This document shows, in pieces, positions 9,271-17,637 of a stretch of 47,134 bases of DNA. The DNA lies in NCBI GenBank assembly GCA_964645755.1, contig CAZYBT010000011.1, positions 1 to 47,134 of the forward strand. Reading direction: 5' to 3'. The notes beneath the pieces were generated by a model. It searched no databases and had not been told where the DNA came from. It saw nothing but the letters and a program-made list of their open reading frames with translations. A program made the translations under genes and the position numbers. Origin of the DNA: VMCP01 sp964645755 (GTDB lineage: Bacteria > Bacteroidota > Bacteroidia > NS11-12g > UBA955). Position 1 is the first letter of the stretch; the number at the start of each line of letters is the position of its first letter.

Positions 9271-10590
9271 ATGAAAAAAATCATCATTATTTACAGCTTA
9301 TTTGCGAGTGTATTTAAGCTTAACGCACAGATGGGAGCTAGAATAGAACAATTCTATATGGATCCATCTATATCCATTCCAGCGGCCATAGGAACCGATG
9401 AGAAGGGGAGTATCTCGTTGTATTATAATAAAATATTTAGCGAAACACCGGGATCGCCTCAACATACATTGTTCAATGTTTCGATGCCAGTGAAAAATAA
9501 AAATACGGCATTTGGCTTGCTGTATATGAAGGAAAATATAGGCTTTTCAGAAGTTCATAACGCATATGCAACTTATGCTTATTCTTTAGGACTGGGGAAT
9601 ACCACTCTAAGTTTAGGTGTAAGCGGAGGAGTTTTGTCGCAAAATTTCGACGCCACAAAGGCTGTTTATATTCATGAAAATGATCCGATTATCAATGCAA
9701 TTATGTACAGCGCTCCCGTAATTAGAGCGGATTTAAGAGCGTCTATTTTTGCGAAAGCTGAACGCTGGTTTGCTGGATTCTCGGCTTCTCGTTTACCCAA
9801 GCCACACTTCGATTACACCTATTATAATTACAAAGCGGGTTACGATTTGCAAACACAAGCCAGTTTATTGGCTGGTTACATTGGGGATCTAGGAAACGAT
9901 ATAACTTTGAGACCCTCTATTAACTTAACCATGTACAATTGGGATTACACCTATTTTCAAGCTAATTTGAGTTTTTGGTATCAAGATAAAGTTTGGGTTG
10001 GAATAGGCGAAAATAACTTATGGCAATTCGGTGGAAATATTGGATTTAAGCCTCAAGATGAGATTTCTGTTTCCTATTCTTATACGGTTCCAGATGGTGA
10101 ACAAAGAGGATTATTGGGACCAATTCACGAATTCAGAGCAACCATTGGTTTTGGTGCTCTTGGTGGTGGCGCAGTTTCTGGCGATGATGATGGAAATTCG
10201 CGTAAAAAATCTTCCGACGAAGATGAAACTGAAATTAAAGATGAAAATGCTTCTCGTAAGAAAAAAGAGGTGACAGCAACATCTTTGAAAGACATGGAAG
10301 ATTTCGGACTTGGTAACGATACAACAGGAATAAAATTACCCGCAATTGAAAAAGTTAAACCTGCACTTGGTTTCTATTTGGTTGCTGGTTTACACAGCAA
10401 CGAAGACAAAGCCAATCGTCAAATTAAAGAACTTTATATGAAAGATGTAATTGCGTATAAATTCTTTGATCCTAAATCAAAGAGTTATTACGTTTACATG
10501 AAATATTATTTCACTGAAAAAGATGCGAACAAAGGATTGTTTTATTACGAATCTACCGTTCCTAATATGTGGGTGAAAGAATTAAAATAA
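9271..10590 (+). CDS. PorP/SprF-family T9SS outer-membrane protein with C-terminal SPOR-like extension
   Basis: Residues 1-20 are a signal peptide ending in KLNAQ. Residues about 20-295 are the PorP/SprF beta-barrel, seen in QFYMDPSISIPAAIG at the N-terminus, which resembles the family's QY..NP..iNPA.aG opening, and in the final strands near ISVSYSYTVP. The usual family length is about 300-340 residues; this one has 439. A charged, probably disordered linker (about 305-345, many Asp, Glu and Lys) leads to a compact domain at about 360-439 with GFYLVAGLHSNEDKANRQIK and YYVYMKYYFTEKDAN, which resembles a SPOR peptidoglycan-binding fold. PorP/SprF proteins anchor or assist type B T9SS cargo, and the adhesin directly upstream is the obvious client. 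The SPOR assignment is my inference from pattern; the PorP/SprF call is firmer. Confidence 0.82.
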   Translation: MKKIIIIYSLFASVFKLNAQMGARIEQFYMDPSISIPAAIGTDEKGSISLYYNKIFSETPGSPQHTLFNVSMPVKNKNTAFGLLYMKENIGFSEVHNAYATYAYSLGLGNTTLSLGVSGGVLSQNFDATKAVYIHENDPIINAIMYSAPVIRADLRASIFAKAERWFAGFSASRLPKPHFDYTYYNYKAGYDLQTQASLLAGYIGDLGNDITLRPSINLTMYNWDYTYFQANLSFWYQDKVWVGIGENNLWQFGGNIGFKPQDEISVSYSYTVPDGEQRGLLGPIHEFRATIGFGALGGGAVSGDDDGNSRKKSSDEDETEIKDENASRKKKEVTATSLKDMEDFGLGNDTTGIKLPAIEKVKPALGFYLVAGLHSNEDKANRQIKELYMKDVIAYKFFDPKSKSYYVYMKYYFTEKDANKGLFYYESTVPNMWVKELK

Positions 10591-10596
10591 AGAATT

Positions 10597-12012
10597 TTAA
10601 GCTAACTCATTCAATAAAAACATGCCGCAAATTGCGGCATGTTTTGTTTTAATGCCTTGTGCCATATATCCAGCTATAATACCTGTTAATTTATCGCCAC
10701 TGCCACCTTTTGCAAGTTTTTCAGTCCCTGTTCCTGAAACGAAAATATCCCCATCATTACAAAATAAAATGGAGTAAGTATCTTTGGCCAAAACATGAAT
10801 GCCACTTTTTCGGGCAAATTCAGACAGGATTTTCCATTTTTCATTTTCAGTTTCGAATTTTCCAAACATTCGCTCGAGCTCTTTTGGGTGGGGTGTGAAA
10901 ACACTATTCAACGGTATTTTAGCCAATAAATTGCGGTTTTTAGAGATGATATTTAAGGCATCGGCATCAATGACCATTGGTGGCAAGTTTCTTTTGCCTA
11001 ATAAAAAACTTAAAAAAGCCGTTGTGGCTGCATTGTTCGCTAAGCCTGGACCAATGCCAATCGAACGATATCCCTCAAAATCAAAATGATCAGTCGCTTT
11101 TCCGTTTATTTCAATACCATAGAATTGAATTTCAGGGTAATGCGACAGATAATGTAACGTATCGGGATGGCTAAAAACGGTGACGTTTCCAGTGCCTATT
11201 TTGCTCGCCATTTGCGCAGTCAAAGCAATTGCTCCATGCATGTTTTTATTCCCCCCAATGAGCAATGTATGTCCTTTACTGCCCTTATGGTGATGTTTAT
11301 CTTTTTGAGGGACAATGGTTTCGATAAAATGTTGGCTCATTTCTTTTGTAAGGAACCACGCCAATGGGTGTGCAGTTGATAAGTCCAATCCAATGTCAGT
11401 TGGAATGATTATTTGTTTGTACTGCCGATTCATAAGCGAAGGTGAAATGGCTCCAACACATAATGTATAATTTGCTTGAACATAACTTCCCTCATAATGA
11501 TCCCAAGTACCTAAGCCCGTTGGGTTATCGATGCTGATAATCGTGTTTCCTGACTCATTGATTGATTGCACGATGGAATTCATTTCATCTGAAACTTTCT
11601 GATTCAATCCTGAGCCAAGAATAGCGTCTATAATCACTTCATGAGCTTCAAAATGAGGATTTTCGTTTGTATTTAAAAATAGAATTGAAACTAGAGAAGA
11701 ATTGAGCAATTGAAGTTGTAATAGATATTCAACTGATGGTTTCTTAAAAGTGCCGATAATGGTTACTTTTGTTTGAAAACCGATAAACGACAGGATGCGA
11801 GCCAAGCACAAACCATCGGCTCCATTGTTTCCTTGTCCGCAAACAAAGTGAATTGTTGAATTTTTGGAAACAAGTGAAACTATCTTCTTTGCCAGTTGAT
11901 AGCAAGCCCTTTCTAACAAATCGATAGACGGTATTGGTTCCGATAATATGGTTTGCTTATCTGTGAGTTTTTTATTTTCTGAACTAAAAATTGGAAATCC
12001 TACAGGTTTCAT
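10597..12012 (-). CDS. nnr: Bifunctional NAD(P)H-hydrate epimerase / dehydratase, short C-terminus
   Basis: This 471-residue enzyme repairs hydrated NADH and NADPH. The N-terminal epimerase (YjeF_N, about 1-215) has GQGNNGADG at 59-67, where the second Gly of the usual NNGGDG is Ala, and later IDNPTGLG. The C-terminal ADP-dependent dehydratase (about 225-471) has VIDADALNII, FTPHPKELERMFG and AKGGSGDKLTGIIAGYMAQG, keeping the catalytic Asp of GSGD. The protein stops at FLLNELA, about where relatives continue for some 25 more residues (GDLA... to a final helix). The last codons run through a terminator hairpin. Its start overlaps the DUF4159 stop in TAATG, so it is the last gene of the ftsX-uppP operon. 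Function is confident; activity of the shortened end is less so. Confidence 0.9.
   Translation of the reverse strand: MKPVGFPIFSSENKKLTDKQTILSEPIPSIDLLERACYQLAKKIVSLVSKNSTIHFVCGQGNNGADGLCLARILSFIGFQTKVTIIGTFKKPSVEYLLQLQLLNSSLVSILFLNTNENPHFEAHEVIIDAILGSGLNQKVSDEMNSIVQSINESGNTIISIDNPTGLGTWDHYEGSYVQANYTLCVGAISPSLMNRQYKQIIIPTDIGLDLSTAHPLAWFLTKEMSQHFIETIVPQKDKHHHKGSKGHTLLIGGNKNMHGAIALTAQMASKIGTGNVTVFSHPDTLHYLSHYPEIQFYGIEINGKATDHFDFEGYRSIGIGPGLANNAATTAFLSFLLGKRNLPPMVIDADALNIISKNRNLLAKIPLNSVFTPHPKELERMFGKFETENEKWKILSEFARKSGIHVLAKDTYSILFCNDGDIFVSGTGTEKLAKGGSGDKLTGIIAGYMAQGIKTKHAAICGMFLLNELA
10617..10645. terminator. Bidirectional hairpin terminator inside the 3' end of nnr
   Basis: A perfect 10-bp inverted repeat, CATGCCGCAA / TTGCGGCATG (10621-10630 and 10632-10641) with a single-base centre, is flanked by A-run and T-run (AAAA before, TTTT after). 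It lies 30 bases after the stop of the PorP/SprF gene and should end that transcript. It also lies within the last codons of the convergent nnr gene. Confidence 0.75.
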
Positions 12013-12683
12013 TATTCTTGAAAAGTAAATGCAAATTGAATTAAGTTGGCACCCATTTGCAGTGCCTTTTCTCTTATTTCAGGAGGATCATTATACAGTT
12101 CGGGATCTTCCCATCCATTGCCTAAATCACATTCATAATCATAGAAGCAAATTAATTTACCGTCATAAAACAATCCGTAGCCAATTGGAGCTTTACCATC
12201 GTGTTCGTGTACTTTAGGCAAACCATTGTTAAATTGAAATTGTTGATGATAAACAGGGTGATTGAATGGCACGGGTTTAAATTCAAGTTCAGGAAAGACT
12301 TTTTTCATTTCACGACGGATATAAAGATCCATCCCATAGTTATCGCAGATGTGTAAAAAACCACCTGAAATAAGATAACTCCGTAAATTTTTGGCTTCGG
12401 ATTCATTAAAAATAACGTTTCCATGTCCCGTCAAAAACAAAAAAGGATAATTGAAAATTTGCTCAGAGCCAATTTCAACGATAGATTCATCTTCTTTAAT
12501 ATTGGTTTTGATGCGAAAATTGCAAAACTTAATCAGATTTTTTAACGCAGTTTTGCTGCTATACCAATCACCACCGCCATTGTATTTTAAACGAGCTATT
12601 GAAACTTTGGACGGTGTTTGAGCATAACTTAGACCAGTAGTTACCAATAAGAAACCTATAAAAATGGATTTCCAACCATTCAT
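12012..12683 (-). CDS. DUF4159 secreted/periplasmic protein
   Basis: A 223-residue protein with a signal peptide (hydrophobic residues about 7-20, cleavage likely at SYA-QT). The mature part matches DUF4159, a glutamine-amidotransferase-like flavodoxin fold: RLKYNGGGDWYSS near 32, PFLFLTGHG near 76, a SGGFLHICDNYG motif near 106, and HPVYHQ near 141. The family is common in Bacteroidota and is often encoded near gliding and envelope genes, but its biochemical role is unknown. It starts 2 bases after the uppP stop and its own stop overlaps the nnr start (TAATG), so it is cotranscribed and probably translationally coupled. Confidence 0.8.
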   Translation of the reverse strand: MNGWKSIFIGFLLVTTGLSYAQTPSKVSIARLKYNGGGDWYSSKTALKNLIKFCNFRIKTNIKEDESIVEIGSEQIFNYPFLFLTGHGNVIFNESEAKNLRSYLISGGFLHICDNYGMDLYIRREMKKVFPELEFKPVPFNHPVYHQQFQFNNGLPKVHEHDGKAPIGYGLFYDGKLICFYDYECDLGNGWEDPELYNDPPEIREKALQMGANLIQFAFTFQE

Positions 12684-12685
12684 CT

Positions 12686-13450
12686 TTACAAATATAAGCT
12701 GAGGAGGAAAATTGTGCCGATTAAAATTCTGTAGTAACCGAAAAAGGCGAAACCTTTGGATTTTACAATTCCGATAAAGAATTTGACAGCGATTGCAGCA
12801 GTAACAAAACTGATGACATTGCCAATGGCAATGTCTGAGATATTTGAAGCGCTGAGTTGATCCCAGTTTTTGAGTACTTTGTAGGCAGCAGCAGCAGACA
12901 AGGTTGGGATAGCGAGGAAGAATGAAAATTCAGTTGCAGCGCTTTTTGACAATTTACACCCAAGACCGCCAGCAATGGTAGCGGCACTTCTGCTCGTCCC
13001 TGGTATCATGGCAATGGTTTGAATAAGTCCAATAATGGCAGCATCTTTGTATGTAACATCGTCAACTTCTTTGTTTCCAGGGGTTAGGATTCGATCCATG
13101 AAAACGAGAAATATTCCCACCCCAATGAGCATAATTCCGACAATTACGGGCGTTTGTAACAGAGATTCGAGAAGGTCATCGAATAAATATCCCAAAATGG
13201 CTGCGGGAATAAATCCAACCAGTAATTTGGAATAAAAAGAAAACCAATTTTTGGTAAAAAAACGATTCCAATAGAGAACAACAACAGAAAAAATTGCCCC
13301 AAATTGTATAGAAATCATGTAGGTGTCGAGCTGATCACCCGAAAGTTTAAGCCATTCTTTGAACATCATCAGATGTCCGGTTGAGCTTACCGGTAAATAT
13401 TCAGTAATTCCTTCAACAACGGCGAGAATGGCATTTTCAAGCCAAGTCAT
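12686..13450 (-). CDS. uppP: Undecaprenyl-diphosphatase
   Basis: This 254-residue inner-membrane enzyme (BacA/UppP family) removes a phosphate from undecaprenyl diphosphate and so recycles the lipid carrier for peptidoglycan and O-antigen synthesis. Both signature blocks are present: EGITEYLPVSSTGHL at residues 13-27 and PGTSRSAATI near 148-157, carrying the catalytic Glu, Ser and Arg positions. The rest is a series of hydrophobic helices, and the length is normal. It starts directly beside the DUF3098 stop. The order ftsX, DUF3098, uppP is a conserved Bacteroidota arrangement. Overproduction of this family gives bacitracin resistance in other bacteria. Confidence 0.95.
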   Translation of the reverse strand: MTWLENAILAVVEGITEYLPVSSTGHLMMFKEWLKLSGDQLDTYMISIQFGAIFSVVVLYWNRFFTKNWFSFYSKLLVGFIPAAILGYLFDDLLESLLQTPVIVGIMLIGVGIFLVFMDRILTPGNKEVDDVTYKDAAIIGLIQTIAMIPGTSRSAATIAGGLGCKLSKSAATEFSFFLAIPTLSAAAAYKVLKNWDQLSASNISDIAIGNVISFVTAAIAVKFFIGIVKSKGFAFFGYYRILIGTIFLLSLYL

Positions 13451-13690
13451 TTATTTTTTCTTGTAGAAAATGGCAAAAATTCCGAGAATAAATCCAGCAA
13501 TTACCACAATTGGAGCGAGGGTTGTTCTTCTAAAATCGTAAATATTTCCATCTTTACCTGCCATCATGAAGAAACCAATGACAATCACCAACACAGCAGC
13601 AGCTGTTAATACGTAATTTTGCTTTGTAAAAATCATGCCTTCATGATTTTCAGATGAAGGTTGGTTTGTTTTATTTTTTTGTGTGCTCAT
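13451..13690 (-). CDS. DUF3098 small two-helix membrane protein
   Basis: A 79-residue protein with a polar N-terminus, two hydrophobic segments (about 28-48 and 56-74) and a Lys-rich end, matching DUF3098. The GMIFTKQNYVL block and the FRRTTLAPIVVIAGF block are typical. The gene sits between ftsX and uppP, its usual place in Bacteroidota. Its start overlaps the ftsX stop as TAATG. Function unknown; position suggests a link to division or wall synthesis. Confidence 0.85.
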   Translation of the reverse strand: MSTQKNKTNQPSSENHEGMIFTKQNYVLTAAAVLVIVIGFFMMAGKDGNIYDFRRTTLAPIVVIAGFILGIFAIFYKKK

Positions 13691-14580
13691 TAGTATAGAT
13701 TTTCAATTTTTGTTCTTAGAAATTTTCTTGTGCTAAACCAACTACATGAAGCAGCAAGTAGCACTCCAAATATAGCAATAGAAACCGAAATTATATATAA
13801 ATTTTGCAAATTAATGTGATTCGTAAACTCTAACATCATGGTTGAAAATTCAGAATTTCCTGCCAATGATGGAACTTGCCAAACAATGACGTATAATAAT
13901 GAGAAGGATATGGGAATCGCGATCAAGGCGTATTTGATGAAAGTAAATACAATGGGTTTAATGATGAATGCATTTGTAGCACCAACAAACTGCATACTTT
14001 TGATGGTATGCCTGTTGGCAAAAATCCCCAGCCTCACAGCACTTTGAATCAAGATGATTGATATCACGGTAAATAGTGCCGCAAGAATCACAAAAACAAT
14101 TTCTGTTTTGTGAATGTTTTGAGAAATTGTTTCAATCCAATTTCTTTGGAATACTACATCATCCACATTTTTATCTTTTTTTAACTCCCGAACCACTTGA
14201 TCCTGAAACTTTGGATTCGCAAATTCGGCTTTGGGGTAAATCTCGATGCTGAGAGGTAAAGTTACAGTCTCTACGTAATTCATAAAATCTGGATCGTATC
14301 TGTCGCCCATTTCTTTCATCCCTTGTTCTTTGGATACGAATCTGGTTTTCTTGACCCATGATTTTGAGTTTATTTTATTTTGATAATCAGCAACTTGTGC
14401 CTCACTTAGTGAATCATTGAAATACACATCGATGCTCGTGTTTTCAATTACAAAATCGCCTAATCCTTTGAAGCCCATCACGGTTATTCCCAGCAGACCA
14501 AGAATAAACATCACTGCTGCCAAACTTAATATGCTCGGTAATGCGCTCGGCTTCTTTCTTTTGGTTGATTTTTCTACCAT
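13690..14580 (-). CDS. ftsX: Cell division permease FtsX
   Basis: The 296-residue protein has the FtsX layout: an N-terminal cytoplasmic tail, a first helix (about 17-37), a periplasmic domain (about 45-165, starting IDVYFNDSLSEAQVADYQ), then three helices with the FtsX domain (about 170-290, with NRHTIKSMQFVGATNAFI near 217). It pairs with the FtsE ATPase to regulate peptidoglycan hydrolases at the division site. The frame is open for 37 codons farther upstream, but the ATG at 14580 fits the family N-terminus and the alternative would overlap the divergent promoter region. FtsE is not in the window. This is the first gene of a five-gene operon running to nnr. Confidence 0.92.
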   Translation of the reverse strand: MVEKSTKRKKPSALPSILSLAAVMFILGLLGITVMGFKGLGDFVIENTSIDVYFNDSLSEAQVADYQNKINSKSWVKKTRFVSKEQGMKEMGDRYDPDFMNYVETVTLPLSIEIYPKAEFANPKFQDQVVRELKKDKNVDDVVFQRNWIETISQNIHKTEIVFVILAALFTVISIILIQSAVRLGIFANRHTIKSMQFVGATNAFIIKPIVFTFIKYALIAIPISFSLLYVIVWQVPSLAGNSEFSTMMLEFTNHINLQNLYIISVSIAIFGVLLAASCSWFSTRKFLRTKIENLY

Positions 14581-14641
14581 AAAATATTTGCGAAATTCAC
14601 AAAAATGTGAAGAAAAGAAAAAGAAAGTTATCCTCATTCTG

Positions 14642-14649
14642 TAGATTTG
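14642..14649 (+). promoter_or_regulatory. Bacteroidota -7 promoter element TAGATTTG
   Basis: TAGATTTG fits TAnnTTTG and ends 24 bases before the ATG at 14674. Because the element covers the in-frame TTG at 14647, it argues for 14674 as the true start of the exonuclease-like gene. Confidence 0.5.
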
Positions 14650-14673
14650 AAAAATATTGTACACAAAGTATTT

Positions 14674-15402
14674 ATGCAGTATTTGTCGCAACTCGATTTA
14701 AGTAAAATTTTATTTTTGGACATTGAAACAGTTCCGATGCATTCAAGTTATGCAAACATGGATGTTTCATGGCAGAAATTATGGGAAAAGAAATCTAAAT
14801 CTTTGACCAAAGATGATATAACTCCCTCTGATTTGTACGACAGAGCAGCCATTTATGCCGAGTTTGGTAAAATTGTTTGCATCGGTGTTGGTATCATCAC
14901 TGGACATCCGTCGCAGCCAAAACTCAGATTAAAGTCATTTTTTGGGGATGATGAGAAGAAAATTCTTGAAGATTTTGCCCATCTTTTAAATGCTCATTTT
15001 GGAACCGATCGTCATCGACTTTGCGCTCACAATGGAAAAGAATTTGATTTTCCATACATTGCAAGACGGATGCTCGTTCATGGCATTAAAATTCCTTTTC
15101 TACTCGATAATGCCGGCAAGAAACCATGGGAAATTAACAACCTTGATACCATGGAACTATGGAAATTTGGGGATTTTAAGAGTTTTGTGTCCCTCAATTT
15201 ATTAGCACATTTGTTTGATATACCAACGCCCAAAGATGATATCGACGGCAGTATGGTAGCTGATGTATATTACCGGGATAAAGACATTGAGCGAATTGCA
15301 GTATATTGCAACAAAGACGTGATTACTTTGGTGCAGGTGCTTTTAAAATTGATGAATAAAGTGGTGATTCCGCCAGAAGATATTCAATTACCGGAATTGT
15401 AG
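14674..15402 (+). CDS. Predicted 3'-5' exonuclease, PolB-exonuclease-like
   Basis: A 242-residue DnaQ-superfamily protein of the type related to the exonuclease domain of DNA polymerase B (DNA_pol_B_exo2). ExoI is LFLDIETVP at residues 13-21 with the metal-binding Asp and Glu. The ExoII region carries LCAHNGKEFDFPYIARRM (about 113-130). ExoIII is in YCNKDVITLVQVLLKLMNK (about 209-227). No polymerase domain is attached. Members are predicted to trim DNA 3' ends in repair, but no specific pathway is indicated here. I preferred 14674 to the in-frame TTG at 14647 because of the -7 element lying over the latter. The gene is divergent from ftsX. Confidence 0.85.
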   Translation: MQYLSQLDLSKILFLDIETVPMHSSYANMDVSWQKLWEKKSKSLTKDDITPSDLYDRAAIYAEFGKIVCIGVGIITGHPSQPKLRLKSFFGDDEKKILEDFAHLLNAHFGTDRHRLCAHNGKEFDFPYIARRMLVHGIKIPFLLDNAGKKPWEINNLDTMELWKFGDFKSFVSLNLLAHLFDIPTPKDDIDGSMVADVYYRDKDIERIAVYCNKDVITLVQVLLKLMNKVVIPPEDIQLPEL

Positions 15403-15438
15403 GCTTCGAATTAGTCAACAATTTTGTCTATTAATTGT

Positions 15439-15446
15439 TATCTTTG
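15439..15446 (+). promoter_or_regulatory. Bacteroidota -7 promoter element TATCTTTG
   Basis: TATCTTTG (TAnnTTTG) ends 7 bases before the ATG at 15454. No clear -33 TTG is seen at the standard distance. The arrangement predicts a transcript with almost no leader. Confidence 0.5.
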
Positions 15447-15453
15447 TGTTAGA

Positions 15454-17574
15454 ATGATGAGAAAATTACTATTTGTTGTTTTGAATTTGATTGGTTTGAA
15501 TGTGTTGTTTGGAGCTGAACCAACAATCGCACCGAGTAATTTGGCTGTAGGGACCATTCAATGTAATAAAGCAGTAATTAGCTGGACCAGTGGAAATGGT
15601 GGTTGGAGATTGGTTGTTGTAAAAGAGGCCGCAGCGGTTTCTGCGACGCCCACCGATGGAACATCTTACACCGCATTTGCTAATTTTATGGCTGGTGACG
15701 ACATTGGTTCTGGAAACTTTGCTTGTTGGAACAACATCAACAATAACTTTACGTTAACAGGGCTAAAGCCCAATACCACATATTATGTGGCTGTTTTCGA
15801 ACATGACGGGGCAGCAATTCCTAACTATCTCACTTCTTCATATGCAACAACATCATTCAAAACCCAAAATCTTATCCTCGATTTTGATTTTAATTACACC
15901 GATAGTTGCGATAAAACAAATTTGGTTACGTTTACAAATAAATCAAGTGCTACTTTTTCAGGTATTTCCTACACTTGGCTTTTCCAAGATGCAACTTCTG
16001 GCACCGGAACCAATGTGACCCATACTTACAACAAAGGGGGGAACTTCTTGGTAACCATTATTGCCTCTCCTGCTTTAGGATGTACAGATAACTACACAAC
16101 AACCAAAGCTGTTTTTATCATTCCTAGGCCAGTGAGTAAACCAATTGAAAAAAACAATAAGCTTAGTCAATGTTTGATTGGAAATCAGTTTAAATTTGCT
16201 GATAATACCACATTGGCGAACATTCCACGTTGTGCTTACACAAGAACGTGGTATTTCACGCCTTCTGATTCTGCAACCATACCTTCTCCTACAAAAACCT
16301 TTGACAATGCAGGAGTTTACCAAATTCAGTATAAAGCTGAAACGTATTACGACAATGTAAGAACTGGTTGTACCGATACGGCTTCTCTTTGGGTGAGAGT
16401 GATTCCAGATCCTTCAAGTGGAATTTACATAAACGATTCAATTCAATGCTTTGCTACAAATTCATTCGTTTTTGATAATAAATATCCCGGTTTATCGAGC
16501 TTTTTTTGGGATCTAGGTGATGGAACAACTTCTGCGAATAAATCTATTTCGCATAAATATACAGCAGCTGGGAATTATCCAATCATTCATGAAGCCCAGA
16601 GTCCTGAAGGATGTAAAAGCCGAGATACCATTATGGTATATGTGAAAGGAAATAATAACGCCACATTCACTGGTGTACCCGCAGTGGTTTGCGAAAACGG
16701 GCCTCCAATTTTATTGAATCCTACATTGTCGGGAGGTGTTTTTTCTGCCTCAAGTGGAAGTTTCAATGGAACCACCTATTCACCAGGAAAAGCAGGAAAT
16801 CATTTTATAAAATATCTCATCAAAGACAGTTTCTGTCCTGACTCCTTAATCACACCAATTAAAATCAGCGCATTGCCTAAGTTTAGCTTGGGCAAAGATA
16901 CTGTAGTCTGCGATGGTTCAACAGCCGATTTGATTGTTGTTGCGCCAGGTACGATGGTTTGGGAAGATGGATCCTCTGCCAACCCTAGGACCATTGCAGT
17001 TGCCGGTACATATTGGGCTGAAGTGAACAACAACGGGTGTAAATGGAGAGACACAATCTTTATCAAAGAAGGACTTACCCCACAAGTGACATTACCCAAT
17101 GACACATTAATTTGTAAGGGTTCTTTGTTACAATTAACTGCGTCGTGGCCGGGTGCAACAACTACCTGGAGCAATGGCACTGTGGGTAATACAATTTATG
17201 TGGCGAGTTCAGGCACTTATACAGTGAATGTTACCAATGCTTGTGGAACTGCTACCGACCAAGTAGTTGTAACTTTGGCTGATGGATTTTGCGATGTATT
17301 TATTCCAGATGCATTTACTCCAAACTTCGACGGTAGAAACGATACCTTTGAAATCATTGGACGTGGAATCACACCAACATTGTTTCATATATATAACCGT
17401 TGGGGAGAGAAAATATTCGATAATGCAGATGCACAGTCATTCAAATGGCCTGGATTCTACAAAGGTGATCTTTGTCCTGAAGGATTCTATACATTCATTT
17501 ACCGATACGAACAAAAAGTTGGAGATAGGGTAAGAAGAAATACCATCAATGGCAATATTTATCTGATGAGATAA
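15454..17574 (+). CDS. FN3/PKD surface protein with type B T9SS sorting domain
   Basis: A 706-residue secreted protein. The signal peptide spans about residues 1-22 (MMRKLLFVV... GLNVLFG). A fibronectin-III-like module follows (about 25-135, with SNLAVGTIQCNKAVISWT and LKPNTTYYVAVFE). PKD-like folds come next, including FFWDLGDGT near residue 352. Later Ig-like strands carry paired Cys, and a type B sorting domain starts near 612 (PDAFTPNFDGRNDTFEI, IYNRWGEKIFDN, GNIYLMR at the end). The protein should be exported through T9SS to the surface. Unlike the adhesin at 5665-9267 it has no PorP/SprF gene beside it, so it may use the one at 9271 or one elsewhere. The start at 15454 gives a clean signal peptide; an upstream in-frame TTG at 15424 adds residues across the -7 element. 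Confidence 0.88.
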   Translation: MMRKLLFVVLNLIGLNVLFGAEPTIAPSNLAVGTIQCNKAVISWTSGNGGWRLVVVKEAAAVSATPTDGTSYTAFANFMAGDDIGSGNFACWNNINNNFTLTGLKPNTTYYVAVFEHDGAAIPNYLTSSYATTSFKTQNLILDFDFNYTDSCDKTNLVTFTNKSSATFSGISYTWLFQDATSGTGTNVTHTYNKGGNFLVTIIASPALGCTDNYTTTKAVFIIPRPVSKPIEKNNKLSQCLIGNQFKFADNTTLANIPRCAYTRTWYFTPSDSATIPSPTKTFDNAGVYQIQYKAETYYDNVRTGCTDTASLWVRVIPDPSSGIYINDSIQCFATNSFVFDNKYPGLSSFFWDLGDGTTSANKSISHKYTAAGNYPIIHEAQSPEGCKSRDTIMVYVKGNNNATFTGVPAVVCENGPPILLNPTLSGGVFSASSGSFNGTTYSPGKAGNHFIKYLIKDSFCPDSLITPIKISALPKFSLGKDTVVCDGSTADLIVVAPGTMVWEDGSSANPRTIAVAGTYWAEVNNNGCKWRDTIFIKEGLTPQVTLPNDTLICKGSLLQLTASWPGATTTWSNGTVGNTIYVASSGTYTVNVTNACGTATDQVVVTLADGFCDVFIPDAFTPNFDGRNDTFEIIGRGITPTLFHIYNRWGEKIFDNADAQSFKWPGFYKGDLCPEGFYTFIYRYEQKVGDRVRRNTINGNIYLMR

Positions 17575-17624
17575 ATTGGGTAAAACCTGTCCATAATTTT
17601 TTTAAAATAACTCTTTTTCATCAC

Positions 17625-17632
17625 TACTTTTG
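17625..17632 (+). promoter_or_regulatory. Bacteroidota -7 promoter element TACTTTTG
   Basis: TACTTTTG (TAnnTTTG) ends 5 bases before the purL ATG at 17638. I saw no PurR-type operator or purine riboswitch in the 63-base gap before purL. Confidence 0.5.
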
Positions 17633-17637
17633 CAGCA

